A DNA stretch of 25,244 nt from UBA2108 sp963925495. GTDB taxonomy: Bacteria; Bacteroidota; Bacteroidia; Flavobacteriales_G; Salibacteraceae. A program made the position numbers and the translations under genes. The notes beneath the pieces are model-generated. The model had not been told where the DNA came from and searched no databases. It saw only the letters and a program-made list of their open reading frames with translations. The stretch is taken from contig CAWUST010000019.1 of assembly GCA_963925495.1 (NCBI GenBank), positions 1 to 25,244 of the forward strand, in the 5' to 3' direction. Shown piece by piece: positions 1-7,231 of the stretch; positions within the stretch are counted from its first letter, which is position 1, and each line of letters opens with the position of its first letter.

Positions 1-747
1 GAAATTACACGGTTTCAATCCGAAAGAAGTGAAAAGAAAGCTTCAAAGAAAGAAGATAAGGGTAAAGAAATTCAATTTAATAATTATGATATAAGAAATA
101 TTGAAGTTACCCCCACTGGAGTTTACATTATTGCGGAACAATTTTATGTTACACAAAGTTCCACTCAAGGGTATGGTATGCCGGATACGCCAGGTGCAAC
201 TAAAGCTAAAACGACATACACTTTTAATTTTTTAGATGTCATGGTAGCAAAACTTCATTTTTACGGAGATTTAAATTGGATATCTAGAGTTCCTAGACAT
301 AATTTCGCGAAAACTAGTACCTCTGGCCCTACTTATTCTTTTAGTTCTGGGTTTATGGGGTTTGGTGGTAATGGCATGGTTTCTCCCTATGTGCTTCAGT
401 ATTGGAATAGAACAGGTTATATTGAAAAGATAAACCCGTTTAGTTTTTATACTTATACGCTGAAAAATGATGAGATTTATATCTTGTATAATGATCACAT
501 TAAGAACCATACTCAGTACAATCCTAGAAAAATATCAAAGTCAAAAAAAGGTGGGGATAAAGCTGTTACTTGTTTGGCTAAGATCGACAATGAAGGTGAA
601 ATGACTAGGAAGTATTTTTACAATGTAAAGGAAGAAGCAACATTTACTCAAGTAAGAAGCTGTGTTCCTTTAGATTCAGAGGCAGGCTTTATAATTTTGG
701 GTCAAAAACGAAAAACGATAAAGTTAGGAAAATTTGTAGCTGAATAG
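1..747 (+). CDS. Hypothetical protein, C-terminal part (5' end outside window)
   Basis: The reading frame is open from the first base of the window, so the gene starts upstream; the visible part is 248 residues. The ATG at 178 is internal, because codons 1-177 also read as good protein (for example GVYIIAEQFYVTQ). The visible part is rich in aromatic residues and alternating beta-strand-like segments (AKLHFYGDLNWISRVPR, DEIYILYNDHIKN), and ends in a short conserved-looking module with GFIILGQKRK and KLGKF. This pattern resembles large secreted beta-propeller-like hypothetical proteins common in Bacteroidota, but I cannot name a family. The signal peptide, if any, lies outside the window. A diverged second copy of its last 50 or so codons follows directly. 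Function unknown. Confidence 0.75.
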   Translation, partial: EITRFQSERSEKKASKKEDKGKEIQFNNYDIRNIEVTPTGVYIIAEQFYVTQSSTQGYGMPDTPGATKAKTTYTFNFLDVMVAKLHFYGDLNWISRVPRHNFAKTSTSGPTYSFSSGFMGFGGNGMVSPYVLQYWNRTGYIEKINPFSFYTYTLKNDEIYILYNDHIKNHTQYNPRKISKSKKGGDKAVTCLAKIDNEGEMTRKYFYNVKEEATFTQVRSCVPLDSEAGFIILGQKRKTIKLGKFVAE

Positions 748-751
748 TTTT

Positions 752-937
752 GTGATGTTTTCATCAAGAGTTGGTAGAGCTGGGAATCTAACAAAAGGGT
801 ATCTTTATAATGTAAAAGATGAAGCATTGTTCACTAAGGTTAAAGAAAGCTCAAGATTAGGTAAAGAAAATGGCTTTATGATTATGTCTCAGAAAAAGAA
901 AAATTACAAATTCGCTAGGGTTATTTTTACGGATTAA
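752..937 (+). pseudogene. Degenerate duplicate of the 3' end of the preceding gene
   Basis: This short frame (GTG at 752 or ATG at 755, about 60 residues) is a second copy of the C-terminal module of the gene ending at 747. Aligned by eye, about 21 of 48 residues are identical: YFYNVKEEATFTQV matches YLYNVKDEALFTKV, and GFIILGQKRK matches GFMIMSQKKK. No counterpart of the upstream domains is present, and the frame is closed by a TAG at 737-739. The likely origin is a tandem paralogue that lost most of its 5' part by deletion. It begins 4 bases after the upstream stop, so it could still be translated as a small protein, but nothing shows that it is. A terminator follows at 964. Confidence 0.65.
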
Positions 938-963
938 TTCTAGTAATATTTATTGATACAATT

Positions 964-990
964 AAAAGGGGCTTCGGTCTCTTTTTTTTT
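964..990 (+). terminator. Rho-independent terminator with UUCG tetraloop
   Basis: A 9-bp stem (AAAAGGGGC pairing with GGTCTCTTTT and including two G-U pairs) closes a C(TTCG)G tetraloop and runs into nine T residues. It ends the transcript of the hypothetical gene and its remnant. Confidence 0.85.
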
Positions 991-1079
991 GCTCTAATCC
1001 CCACTTACTTATCAGCACTTTTCAACACAAGCACAGCAACCTTTTCAAATGTTTTAGTTTCGCAAAAACACCGCTTTTT

Positions 1080-1925
1080 ATGGCAGAAATTAAAGAATTA
1101 GAAAGTAAAGCAAGCCAAACTCGTAGAGATATATTGAGAATGGTGCACGCCGTAAACTCTGGACACCCAGGAGGTTCACTTGGTTGCGCCGATTTTTTAA
1201 TAGCACTTTATAACGAAGTAATGAACCAGTCGCCCAAAAACTGGGATATAAATGGTGAAAATCAAGATCTTTTCTTTTTGTCAAATGGACACATTAGCCC
1301 GGTTTGGTATTCTGTATTAGCTCGAAGTGGTTATTTCCCTGTTTCGGAATTGGCTACTTTTCGTAAGCTAAATACACGTTTACAAGGACATCCTACTACA
1401 CATGAAGGTTTGCCAGGTATAGTTATTGCTTCTGGAAGTCTAGGTCAAGGATTGTCTGCTGCACTAGGAGCCGCAAGTGCCAAAAGCTTGAACCACGATT
1501 CAAGTTTGGTATATGTACTTATGGGCGACGGCGAATTGCAAGAAGGCCAAGTATGGGAAGCTGCAATTTATGGCGCTGCCAAAAAAGTGGATAATTTAAT
1601 TGCAACCGTAGATTATAATCGTCGTCAAATCGATGGAGATGTTGATGATGTAATGAGCCTTGGTGATTTAAAAGCCAAATGGGAAGCTTTTGGATGGCAA
1701 GTTCTTGAAATGGAAGGAAACGACATGGCAAATGTGGTAAGCAGTTTGAAGCTTGCTAAAGCTCTCTGTGGAAAGGGAAAACCTATTCTCATTTTAATGA
1801 AAACCGAAATGGGGCAAGGCGTTGATTTTATGATGGGAAGCCATAAATGGCACGGAGTTGCCCCAAATGATGAACAGTTGGCACAGGCATTGGAGCAGTT
1901 GAACGAAACTCTTGGTGATTATTAG
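1080..1925 (+). CDS. Transketolase, N-terminal (TPP pyrophosphate-binding) subunit
   Basis: This 281-residue protein is the N-terminal half of a split transketolase, which transfers two-carbon ketol units in the non-oxidative pentose phosphate pathway in the cytoplasm. The thiamine diphosphate/Mg motif is clear: GDGE at 149-152 and DYN at 178-180, with about 30 residues between D150 and N180. Other typical segments are SGHPGGSLG near 27-35, SNGHISP near 68-74 and GSLGQGLS near 119-126. The usual Asn-Gly-Gln part after DxN reads NRRQIDG here. The length is normal for the split form. The partner subunit is at 3319-4272, and a VWA-protein gene lies between them, starting 18 bases after this stop. 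A weak promoter-like TAGTTTCG at 1055-1062 is one base off the TAnnTTTG consensus. Confidence 0.95.
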   Translation: MAEIKELESKASQTRRDILRMVHAVNSGHPGGSLGCADFLIALYNEVMNQSPKNWDINGENQDLFFLSNGHISPVWYSVLARSGYFPVSELATFRKLNTRLQGHPTTHEGLPGIVIASGSLGQGLSAALGAASAKSLNHDSSLVYVLMGDGELQEGQVWEAAIYGAAKKVDNLIATVDYNRRQIDGDVDDVMSLGDLKAKWEAFGWQVLEMEGNDMANVVSSLKLAKALCGKGKPILILMKTEMGQGVDFMMGSHKWHGVAPNDEQLAQALEQLNETLGDY

Positions 1926-1943
1926 TTTTAAATTGTAATCTAA

Positions 1944-3314
1944 ATGTTTAAGAAACTATCATTTTTCCTTTTATTAATTATCGGTATTTCGTCTATTCTA
2001 TTTGCACAAAAGCCTAAAGACTATACAACTCGTATACTATTTATTTATGATGCTTCTAATTCTATGAATGGAAGCTGGAATAACGGAAGAAAGCATAGTA
2101 TTGCTAAAAAGCTTTTGGCACAAACAGTAGATAGTTTAAAAGGGAAGGAGAACTTACAAATTGCACTTCGTGTTTATGGCCATCAAAAGAACTACCGTTT
2201 TGGACAAGATTGTAACGACACTAAATTAGAAGTTCCATTTGCATACAATAACCACCAGAAAGTAAAAGATAAATTGGAGGAGATTACACCAATGGGAACA
2301 ACTCCCATTGCCATGACTCTTGAAAAGTCGGCTAGTGACTTCACCCCTTGTGGAACTTGTAGAAATATTATAATATTAATTACCGATGGAGTAGAGGAGT
2401 GCGGAGGTGATCCTTGTTCTATTTCCATGAAGTTGCAGCGAAAAGGAATTGTTTTAAAGCCTTTTGTAATTGGAATTGGATTGGATATGAACTTCACTAA
2501 ATCATTTGAATGTTTAGGTACATTTTATAATGTAACCAATGAGTCTAGTTTTAAAAATGTATTGGGGATTGTTATTTCTCAGGCACTTAACAAAACAACT
2601 GCTCAGGTTAATTTAGTAGACGCCGCCAAAAAACCATCAGAAACAGATGTGGGAGTTACTCTATATGATCATAATAGTGGTCGAGAAATATTCAGTTTTG
2701 TTCATACCATAAATGCTTACGGAAATCCAGATACAATGGATTTAGAACCATCTTTCACTTATGATTTGGTAGCACATACAATTCCACCGGTGCGCAGAGA
2801 TAGTGTTACCATGATACCAGGAATTCATAATATACTAGCGATTGATGCTCCACAAGGTTTTATGTATTTAAAGTCAACAGGGTTCAACTCTCGAGAAGAA
2901 ATACTTACAATTGTTAGAAAGCATGGAAGTATAGAAACGATTAATGTTCAAGCATTAGAATCGACTGAAAAATACATTACTGGTTTTTACGATTTAGAAG
3001 TTCTAACTCATCCTCGCCTAATGATTAAAGACATAGCAATTAGCCAAAGCCATACTACAACAGTCAATATTCCTACTCCCGGTCTTCTGACTATTAACAA
3101 AACAAAAAAAGGAGTGGGGGGGATTTATCAACGAAAAAATGGAAAACTGGAATTAGTTGTTCGATTAGATTTGAACCTTACCCGTGAAAGTTATTATATG
3201 ATTCCTGGTAATTACGTAATAGTTTACAGGTCTAAAGGAGCTAAAAGTTCCATGTTTACAGTAGAAAAAGAAATTATAATATCAGAGGGGAGCTCGGCTT
3301 CTATTAATTTATAA
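1944..3314 (+). CDS. Secreted von Willebrand factor A (VWA) domain protein
   Basis: This 456-residue protein has an N-terminal signal peptide (hydrophobic residues 5-20, likely cleavage after FAQ) followed at once by a VWA domain. The metal-ion-dependent adhesion site is intact: DASNS at 36-40, Thr119/Thr120 in MGTTP, and ITDG with Asp148. Cysteines at about 90, 136, 139, 153 and 158 suggest disulfides, consistent with export. After the VWA fold (about 30-215) come some 240 residues with beta-rich, repeat-like segments, for which I recognise no named domain. The role is probably metal-dependent ligand or protein binding outside the cytoplasm. The gene begins 18 bases after the transketolase N-subunit stop and ends 4 bases before the C-subunit start, so it is almost certainly co-transcribed with them although its product acts in another compartment. 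Confidence 0.85.
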   Translation: MFKKLSFFLLLIIGISSILFAQKPKDYTTRILFIYDASNSMNGSWNNGRKHSIAKKLLAQTVDSLKGKENLQIALRVYGHQKNYRFGQDCNDTKLEVPFAYNNHQKVKDKLEEITPMGTTPIAMTLEKSASDFTPCGTCRNIIILITDGVEECGGDPCSISMKLQRKGIVLKPFVIGIGLDMNFTKSFECLGTFYNVTNESSFKNVLGIVISQALNKTTAQVNLVDAAKKPSETDVGVTLYDHNSGREIFSFVHTINAYGNPDTMDLEPSFTYDLVAHTIPPVRRDSVTMIPGIHNILAIDAPQGFMYLKSTGFNSREEILTIVRKHGSIETINVQALESTEKYITGFYDLEVLTHPRLMIKDIAISQSHTTTVNIPTPGLLTINKTKKGVGGIYQRKNGKLELVVRLDLNLTRESYYMIPGNYVIVYRSKGAKSSMFTVEKEIIISEGSSASINL

Positions 3315-3318
3315 AGTA

Positions 3319-4272
3319 ATGATAAAATTTGAAAATACGGGAAGCAAAGACACTCGATCAGGATTTGGCGAAGGTCTTTCTGAGCTAGGAGCTAAAAACG
3401 AGAACGTGGTTGCCCTTTGTGCTGATCTGACAGGTTCATTAAAAATGAATGACTTTGCGGATAAATATCCTGACCGGTTTTTTCAAATGGGAATTTCGGA
3501 GGCAAACATGATGGGTTTTGCTGCTGGACTAACAATTGGAAATAAAATTCCTTTTACTGGCACCTTTGCTAATTTTTCTACAGGTCGAGTTTACGATCAA
3601 ATAAGACAAAGTATTGCTTACTCAGGAAAAAACGTCAAGATTTGCGCTTCACATGCGGGTCTAACCTTAGGAGAAGATGGGGCTACTCACCAAATATTGG
3701 AAGATATTGGAATGATGAAAATGTTACCTGGAATGACGGTAATTAATACTTGCGATTTTAATCAAACTAAATCGGCTACTTTGGCCATTGCTGAATTTGA
3801 AGGGCCAGTTTATCTTCGTTTTGGTAGACCGAAAGTTCCAAATTTCACTCCTGTAAATCAAAATTTTGAAATTGGAAAAGCAGTAATGTTAAGTCAGGGA
3901 AGTGATGTGACAATTGTAGCTACGGGTCATTTGGCTTGGAAAGCAATTGAAGCTGGTGAACTATTAGCTAAAAAAGGAATAAGTGCAGAAATTATTAATA
4001 TTCATACCATTAAACCTCTGGACGAAAAATCGATTTTAGAATCTGTTGGAAAAACTGGTTGTATAGTAACTGCTGAAGAACATATGATTTTTGGTGGATT
4101 AGGTGAATCGGTTTCAGGAATGTTGGCAAGAACTAAACCTGTTCCACAAGAGTTTGTTGGTGTAAATGACAAGTTTGGACAAAGCGGAAAACCAGATGAG
4201 CTTTTAGACAAATACAATTGTGGAACTAATGATGTTGTTGCTGCAGTTGAGAAGGTTTTGAAAAGAAAATAA
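3319..4272 (+). CDS. Transketolase, C-terminal subunit
   Basis: This 317-residue protein is the second half of the split transketolase, carrying the pyrimidine-binding and C-terminal domains. The TPP-activating glutamate is seen in GISEANMMG (Glu61). Other family segments are ALCADLTGS near 33-40, SHAGLTLGEDGATHQ in the middle and YLRFGRP later. The C-terminal transketolase domain begins around VTIVATGHLA. It should pair with the N subunit at 1080-1925 to form the active heterotetramer. It starts 4 bases after the VWA gene, which suggests translational coupling. Its transcript ends at the hairpin at 4290-4331. Confidence 0.95.
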   Translation: MIKFENTGSKDTRSGFGEGLSELGAKNENVVALCADLTGSLKMNDFADKYPDRFFQMGISEANMMGFAAGLTIGNKIPFTGTFANFSTGRVYDQIRQSIAYSGKNVKICASHAGLTLGEDGATHQILEDIGMMKMLPGMTVINTCDFNQTKSATLAIAEFEGPVYLRFGRPKVPNFTPVNQNFEIGKAVMLSQGSDVTIVATGHLAWKAIEAGELLAKKGISAEIINIHTIKPLDEKSILESVGKTGCIVTAEEHMIFGGLGESVSGMLARTKPVPQEFVGVNDKFGQSGKPDELLDKYNCGTNDVVAAVEKVLKRK

Positions 4273-4289
4273 ACTACAGAATGTATTGC

Positions 4290-4331
4290 AAAAAAAGGCT
4301 TTTCTATTTCTAGAAAAGCCTTTTTTTTTTT
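4290..4331. terminator. Bidirectional rho-independent terminator
   Basis: A perfect 10-bp stem (GGCTTTTCTA / TAGAAAAGCC, 4-base loop) is flanked by seven A residues on the left and eleven T residues on the right. It can therefore end both the transketolase transcript from the left and the convergent DUF4920 transcript from the right. Confidence 0.9.
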
Positions 4332-4348
4332 GAATAATATTTTATTTT

Positions 4349-4984
4349 TTAATGAGAATGACCCTCTTCTGAATGATCATGTTCCTCTTTGTTAGAATCT
4401 TCTCCATCCTCTTTTTCAGGAATTTCCATTTTTTCTTTTTGAACGTAATCTTTTAAAATTACTCCACTTGCCATAAAAGAATAAGTCGTTTCAGGTTCAG
4501 TAATAGCAGCAATTTCTTCTTCAGATTTGCCATCGTCTTCAGCGTAATGCTGTAAATCTTCAACTGAAACTATTTCAGCATAAGCGTTTCCTTGAATGAT
4601 AGCAGTAGAACCATCTGAATCCTTAGGCATAAAAAATTCATAATCTAAAAACTTAACAAAAACTTCTTTTTCGTCGCCAATATCAACTTTCATCCAGCAT
4701 CCTTTTTTCTTGCAAACATTTTTGATTTTACCACTTATAACGATGTTTCTAAGAGTATCAGAATTGGATAATTGAGCAATTAAATCTTCTGAAACAGTCA
4801 CTTCTTCAACAGTTACTTCAGCGCCATACATACTAGGACTAATTACTCCAGTATTTTGCGAAGGCTCTTTATCAGCATCTGTTATGCTAACACTTTCTTC
4901 ATTAGAAGCGCCTGCTTTTTCTTCTGTACTGCACGCTCCAAAAATTAAAGCTAATACTGTAAGGGATAATAATGTCTTTTTCAT
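4349..4984 (-). CDS. DUF4920-family lipoprotein
   Basis: This 211-residue protein starts with a lipoprotein signal (hydrophobic residues 4-15, FGAC with Cys18), so it should be anchored to a membrane outside the cytoplasm. An acidic, flexible stretch (20-48) leads to a compact domain at about 50-175 with GKIKNVCKKKGCWM (Cys91, Cys96) and VKFLDYEFFMP. I recognise this pattern as DUF4920, a Bacteroidota/Proteobacteria family of unknown function. The last 22 residues are rich in Glu, Asp and His (HDHSEEGHSH) and could bind metal; this is inference. The gene is separate from its neighbours by 60 bases upstream and shares a terminator with the convergent operon. Confidence 0.85.
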   Translation of the reverse strand: MKKTLLSLTVLALIFGACSTEEKAGASNEESVSITDADKEPSQNTGVISPSMYGAEVTVEEVTVSEDLIAQLSNSDTLRNIVISGKIKNVCKKKGCWMKVDIGDEKEVFVKFLDYEFFMPKDSDGSTAIIQGNAYAEIVSVEDLQHYAEDDGKSEEEIAAITEPETTYSFMASGVILKDYVQKEKMEIPEKEDGEDSNKEEHDHSEEGHSH

Positions 4985-5044
4985 GTTCTTTTAAATTAGG
5001 GGGTAAAATTAAAGTTTAAAAGCAGACAAGAATACTAAAGAATA

Positions 5045-7174
5045 CTATTTACTTAAAATTGCAAATTCGGTTCTTCGATTTTGTTTTCGACCTTCTTCTG
5101 TAGAATTATTTTCCACTGGTTTTGTATCGCCAAACCCCATAAAGTACAGCCTGTTACCGTCGATTCCTTTTTCTTGTAAATAGGTCTTTATAGAAAATGC
5201 CCTATCTGTTGAAAGAGCAATGTTATCAGAACTTGAACCCACATTATCGGTATGGCCATGGATGGCAATTTTAATATTTGAGTTTTTCATTAAGTATTCG
5301 GCAAAATCATTAAGTATTATTCTAGATCTTTCGGAAAATTCAGCAGAGTTAGTTTCGTAGTGAATATCTTCTAATTTATAGCTCCCTCCAATTTTCTCTT
5401 CGTCAATAACAACATCTATTTTTTGAGCTATTGGTTTTAATTCTATAGAAGCGCTAGTTTTAGTTTCTTCTTCTTCTTCTTCTTCTTCTTCTTCTTCTTC
5501 TTCTTCTTCTTCTTCTTCTTCTTCTTCTTCTTCTTCTGGCAATTCTATGACTCGGGCATTATAGGCTACATTGTCACCCTGTACTTTCATGATCACTTTA
5601 TCACCTGGATTTACCACCATAACCGCAGCAAAAGTGCCATCTTGTTCTACATCAAATTGCGAAACTTTTTTAGAAGTTATATTTTTTAAAGTAACATGTT
5701 TGTTTTCGGCAGAAACACCTTTTTCTTTTACATTTCCTTTAACCATTACAACTTTATCGGGCCTTGCTTCTTTGTATAAATCAAAACTTAAAACATTAAG
5801 AACTGTTCTTTTATTTTTAATGTGATTGGAAGAATAATATGCTTTTTGTCCATCGGCACTTACAATAAAACCATGCTCATCTTCATCCGTATTAATAGGT
5901 GACCCTACATTTTTTGGTTTTGTCCAAGTGCCATCTTCGTTTTGTCTTGCAAAATAAACATCGTAAGCCCCAAATCCTTGATGACCCTGAGATGCAAAGT
6001 AAAGTGTTCTTGAATCGGTATGAATAAATGGTGCTTTATCATTTTTTTTTGTGTTAATCGTTGAGTCCAATGCTCTGGCCTGTCCCCATTCTCCGTCTTT
6101 ATTCATTTCGGACATATAAATGTCAATTCCTGCACTGCCTTCTCTTGCCGAAGCAAAATACAAATGTTTTCCATCGGAACTCAACGAAGGCTGAGACTCC
6201 CAACCATCAGAAGTATTTATATTGGGCCCTAAGTTTTCTGGTTCCGTCCAATAATGCTCTTCGGCATTGGTAATTTTATTTAATCCAAATTCGTAGTTAG
6301 AGCGGTAAATGTCACAATTTTTGCGAATGGAGTAATCTTTATCTTGGTATGGAGTACAAATGGTTAGGTACATGTGTCGGTTATTTAAAGAAAGAGTTGC
6401 GCCGCCATAGTTACTTTTTTTGCTTACATTAAATGGTGCAGGCATGGGCTTTCCCTTATCAAAATTACCATCAGCCAATGTAGCCATGGTTAATTTTTCT
6501 ATTACATGACTTCCAAATTCGGTAGCTCCGCTACGTTGTGCTTCTTCCCATTTACGGGTAAAAAGCAACAATTCGTTGTCGGGTGAAATCAGGGGTAAAA
6601 ACTCTTCTGCTTCATTTGTTGAAACATCTCTAACTACTTGTGGATTAAAAGGAACTGGATTGTTTATCCAAAAAGCACGAAAAGTTGAAACCTTTAAATT
6701 GTTGGTGGTTTCTTCTACGTATTTCTCGTATTTTTTTGAGAATTTGGAAGCGTCATCCGATTCAAAACCCAAAAATAACTTTTGGTATTTTTCTGCTTTT
6801 ATGTAGTCGGTTTTTCCGTAATAGATAGCTCCTAAAAAATAATACATATTGGAGTGGTAGTTAGGGCAGAGGCTGGCTGTTTTTTCAAAATATTTAAGAG
6901 CTGTGGAAAAGCCAGTTCCTTTGGAAAGTGCTGTTTTAATTACTTCCGTTCCTAAAATATAATTAGCCTCTGCGTAGTCTTCTTCCTCCTCAATTGCGGC
7001 TCGGAGGTATTCCATACGTTTGATTTTATTATATTTTTTTTTGTCTTTGCCTTTTTCGCAAAGTTTTATGGCTTTTTCGTCAATATCTTCGTCACATTCT
7101 TGCGCTTCTAAATTCGGTGAAAGCCCAAACATTACCAATACAAAAACAGAATAGACTATTCCTTTAACTCCCAT
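5045..7174 (-). CDS. OmpA-family protein with TPR-like and PD40 (WD40-like) repeats
   Basis: This large envelope protein is expected to be anchored to peptidoglycan. I chose the ATG at 7174 (709 residues) over the GTG at 7183, because the signal peptide (GIVYSVFVLVMFGLSPNLEAQ) begins right after it. The order is: a TPR-like helical region at about 35-150; PD40 beta-propeller blades at about 180-445, with repeated GKHLYFASAREG, SRTLYFASQGHQG and GQKAYYSSNH motifs; a small beta domain at about 465-540; a pure run of 24 glutamates at 547-570; and a C-terminal OmpA domain at about 600-709. The OmpA domain has the peptidoglycan-binding pattern HGHTDNVGS, LSTDRA and GRKQNRRTEF. This architecture is common in Bacteroidota and is sometimes linked to gliding or type IX secretion loci, but no such genes are near it. 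The glutamate run is unusually long and uninterrupted. Confidence 0.93.
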   Translation of the reverse strand: MGVKGIVYSVFVLVMFGLSPNLEAQECDEDIDEKAIKLCEKGKDKKKYNKIKRMEYLRAAIEEEEDYAEANYILGTEVIKTALSKGTGFSTALKYFEKTASLCPNYHSNMYYFLGAIYYGKTDYIKAEKYQKLFLGFESDDASKFSKKYEKYVEETTNNLKVSTFRAFWINNPVPFNPQVVRDVSTNEAEEFLPLISPDNELLLFTRKWEEAQRSGATEFGSHVIEKLTMATLADGNFDKGKPMPAPFNVSKKSNYGGATLSLNNRHMYLTICTPYQDKDYSIRKNCDIYRSNYEFGLNKITNAEEHYWTEPENLGPNINTSDGWESQPSLSSDGKHLYFASAREGSAGIDIYMSEMNKDGEWGQARALDSTINTKKNDKAPFIHTDSRTLYFASQGHQGFGAYDVYFARQNEDGTWTKPKNVGSPINTDEDEHGFIVSADGQKAYYSSNHIKNKRTVLNVLSFDLYKEARPDKVVMVKGNVKEKGVSAENKHVTLKNITSKKVSQFDVEQDGTFAAVMVVNPGDKVIMKVQGDNVAYNARVIELPEEEEEEEEEEEEEEEEEEEEEEEETKTSASIELKPIAQKIDVVIDEEKIGGSYKLEDIHYETNSAEFSERSRIILNDFAEYLMKNSNIKIAIHGHTDNVGSSSDNIALSTDRAFSIKTYLQEKGIDGNRLYFMGFGDTKPVENNSTEEGRKQNRRTEFAILSK
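5465..5536 (-). repeat. Pure trinucleotide microsatellite (GAA)24 inside the OmpA-family gene
   Basis: Exactly 24 uninterrupted TTC units on the plus strand read as 24 GAA codons (Glu547-Glu570) in the gene at 5045-7174. There is not a single GAG or other interruption, which suggests recent expansion by slippage. Changes of whole units keep the frame and only alter linker length. Confidence 0.97.
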
Positions 7175-7231
7175 CAATCTCACTAATCAAACTATCTTTT
7201 TGTTGATTTTGTTTTTTTTTAAGAATAGAAA

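Noticed and set aside
1055..1062. TAGTTTCG as promoter of the transketolase operon
   Set aside because: One base off the TAnnTTTG consensus and no -33 element at the right distance; too weak to list as a feature.
5465..5536. Poly-glutamate tract as a frame-switching phase-variation device
   Set aside because: The repeat unit is three bases, so unit changes cannot shift the frame; only length variation is plausible.
7175..7183. GTG start three codons upstream in the OmpA-family gene
   Set aside because: The ATG at 7174 directly precedes the signal peptide; the difference is only three residues and there is no ribosome-binding site to decide.
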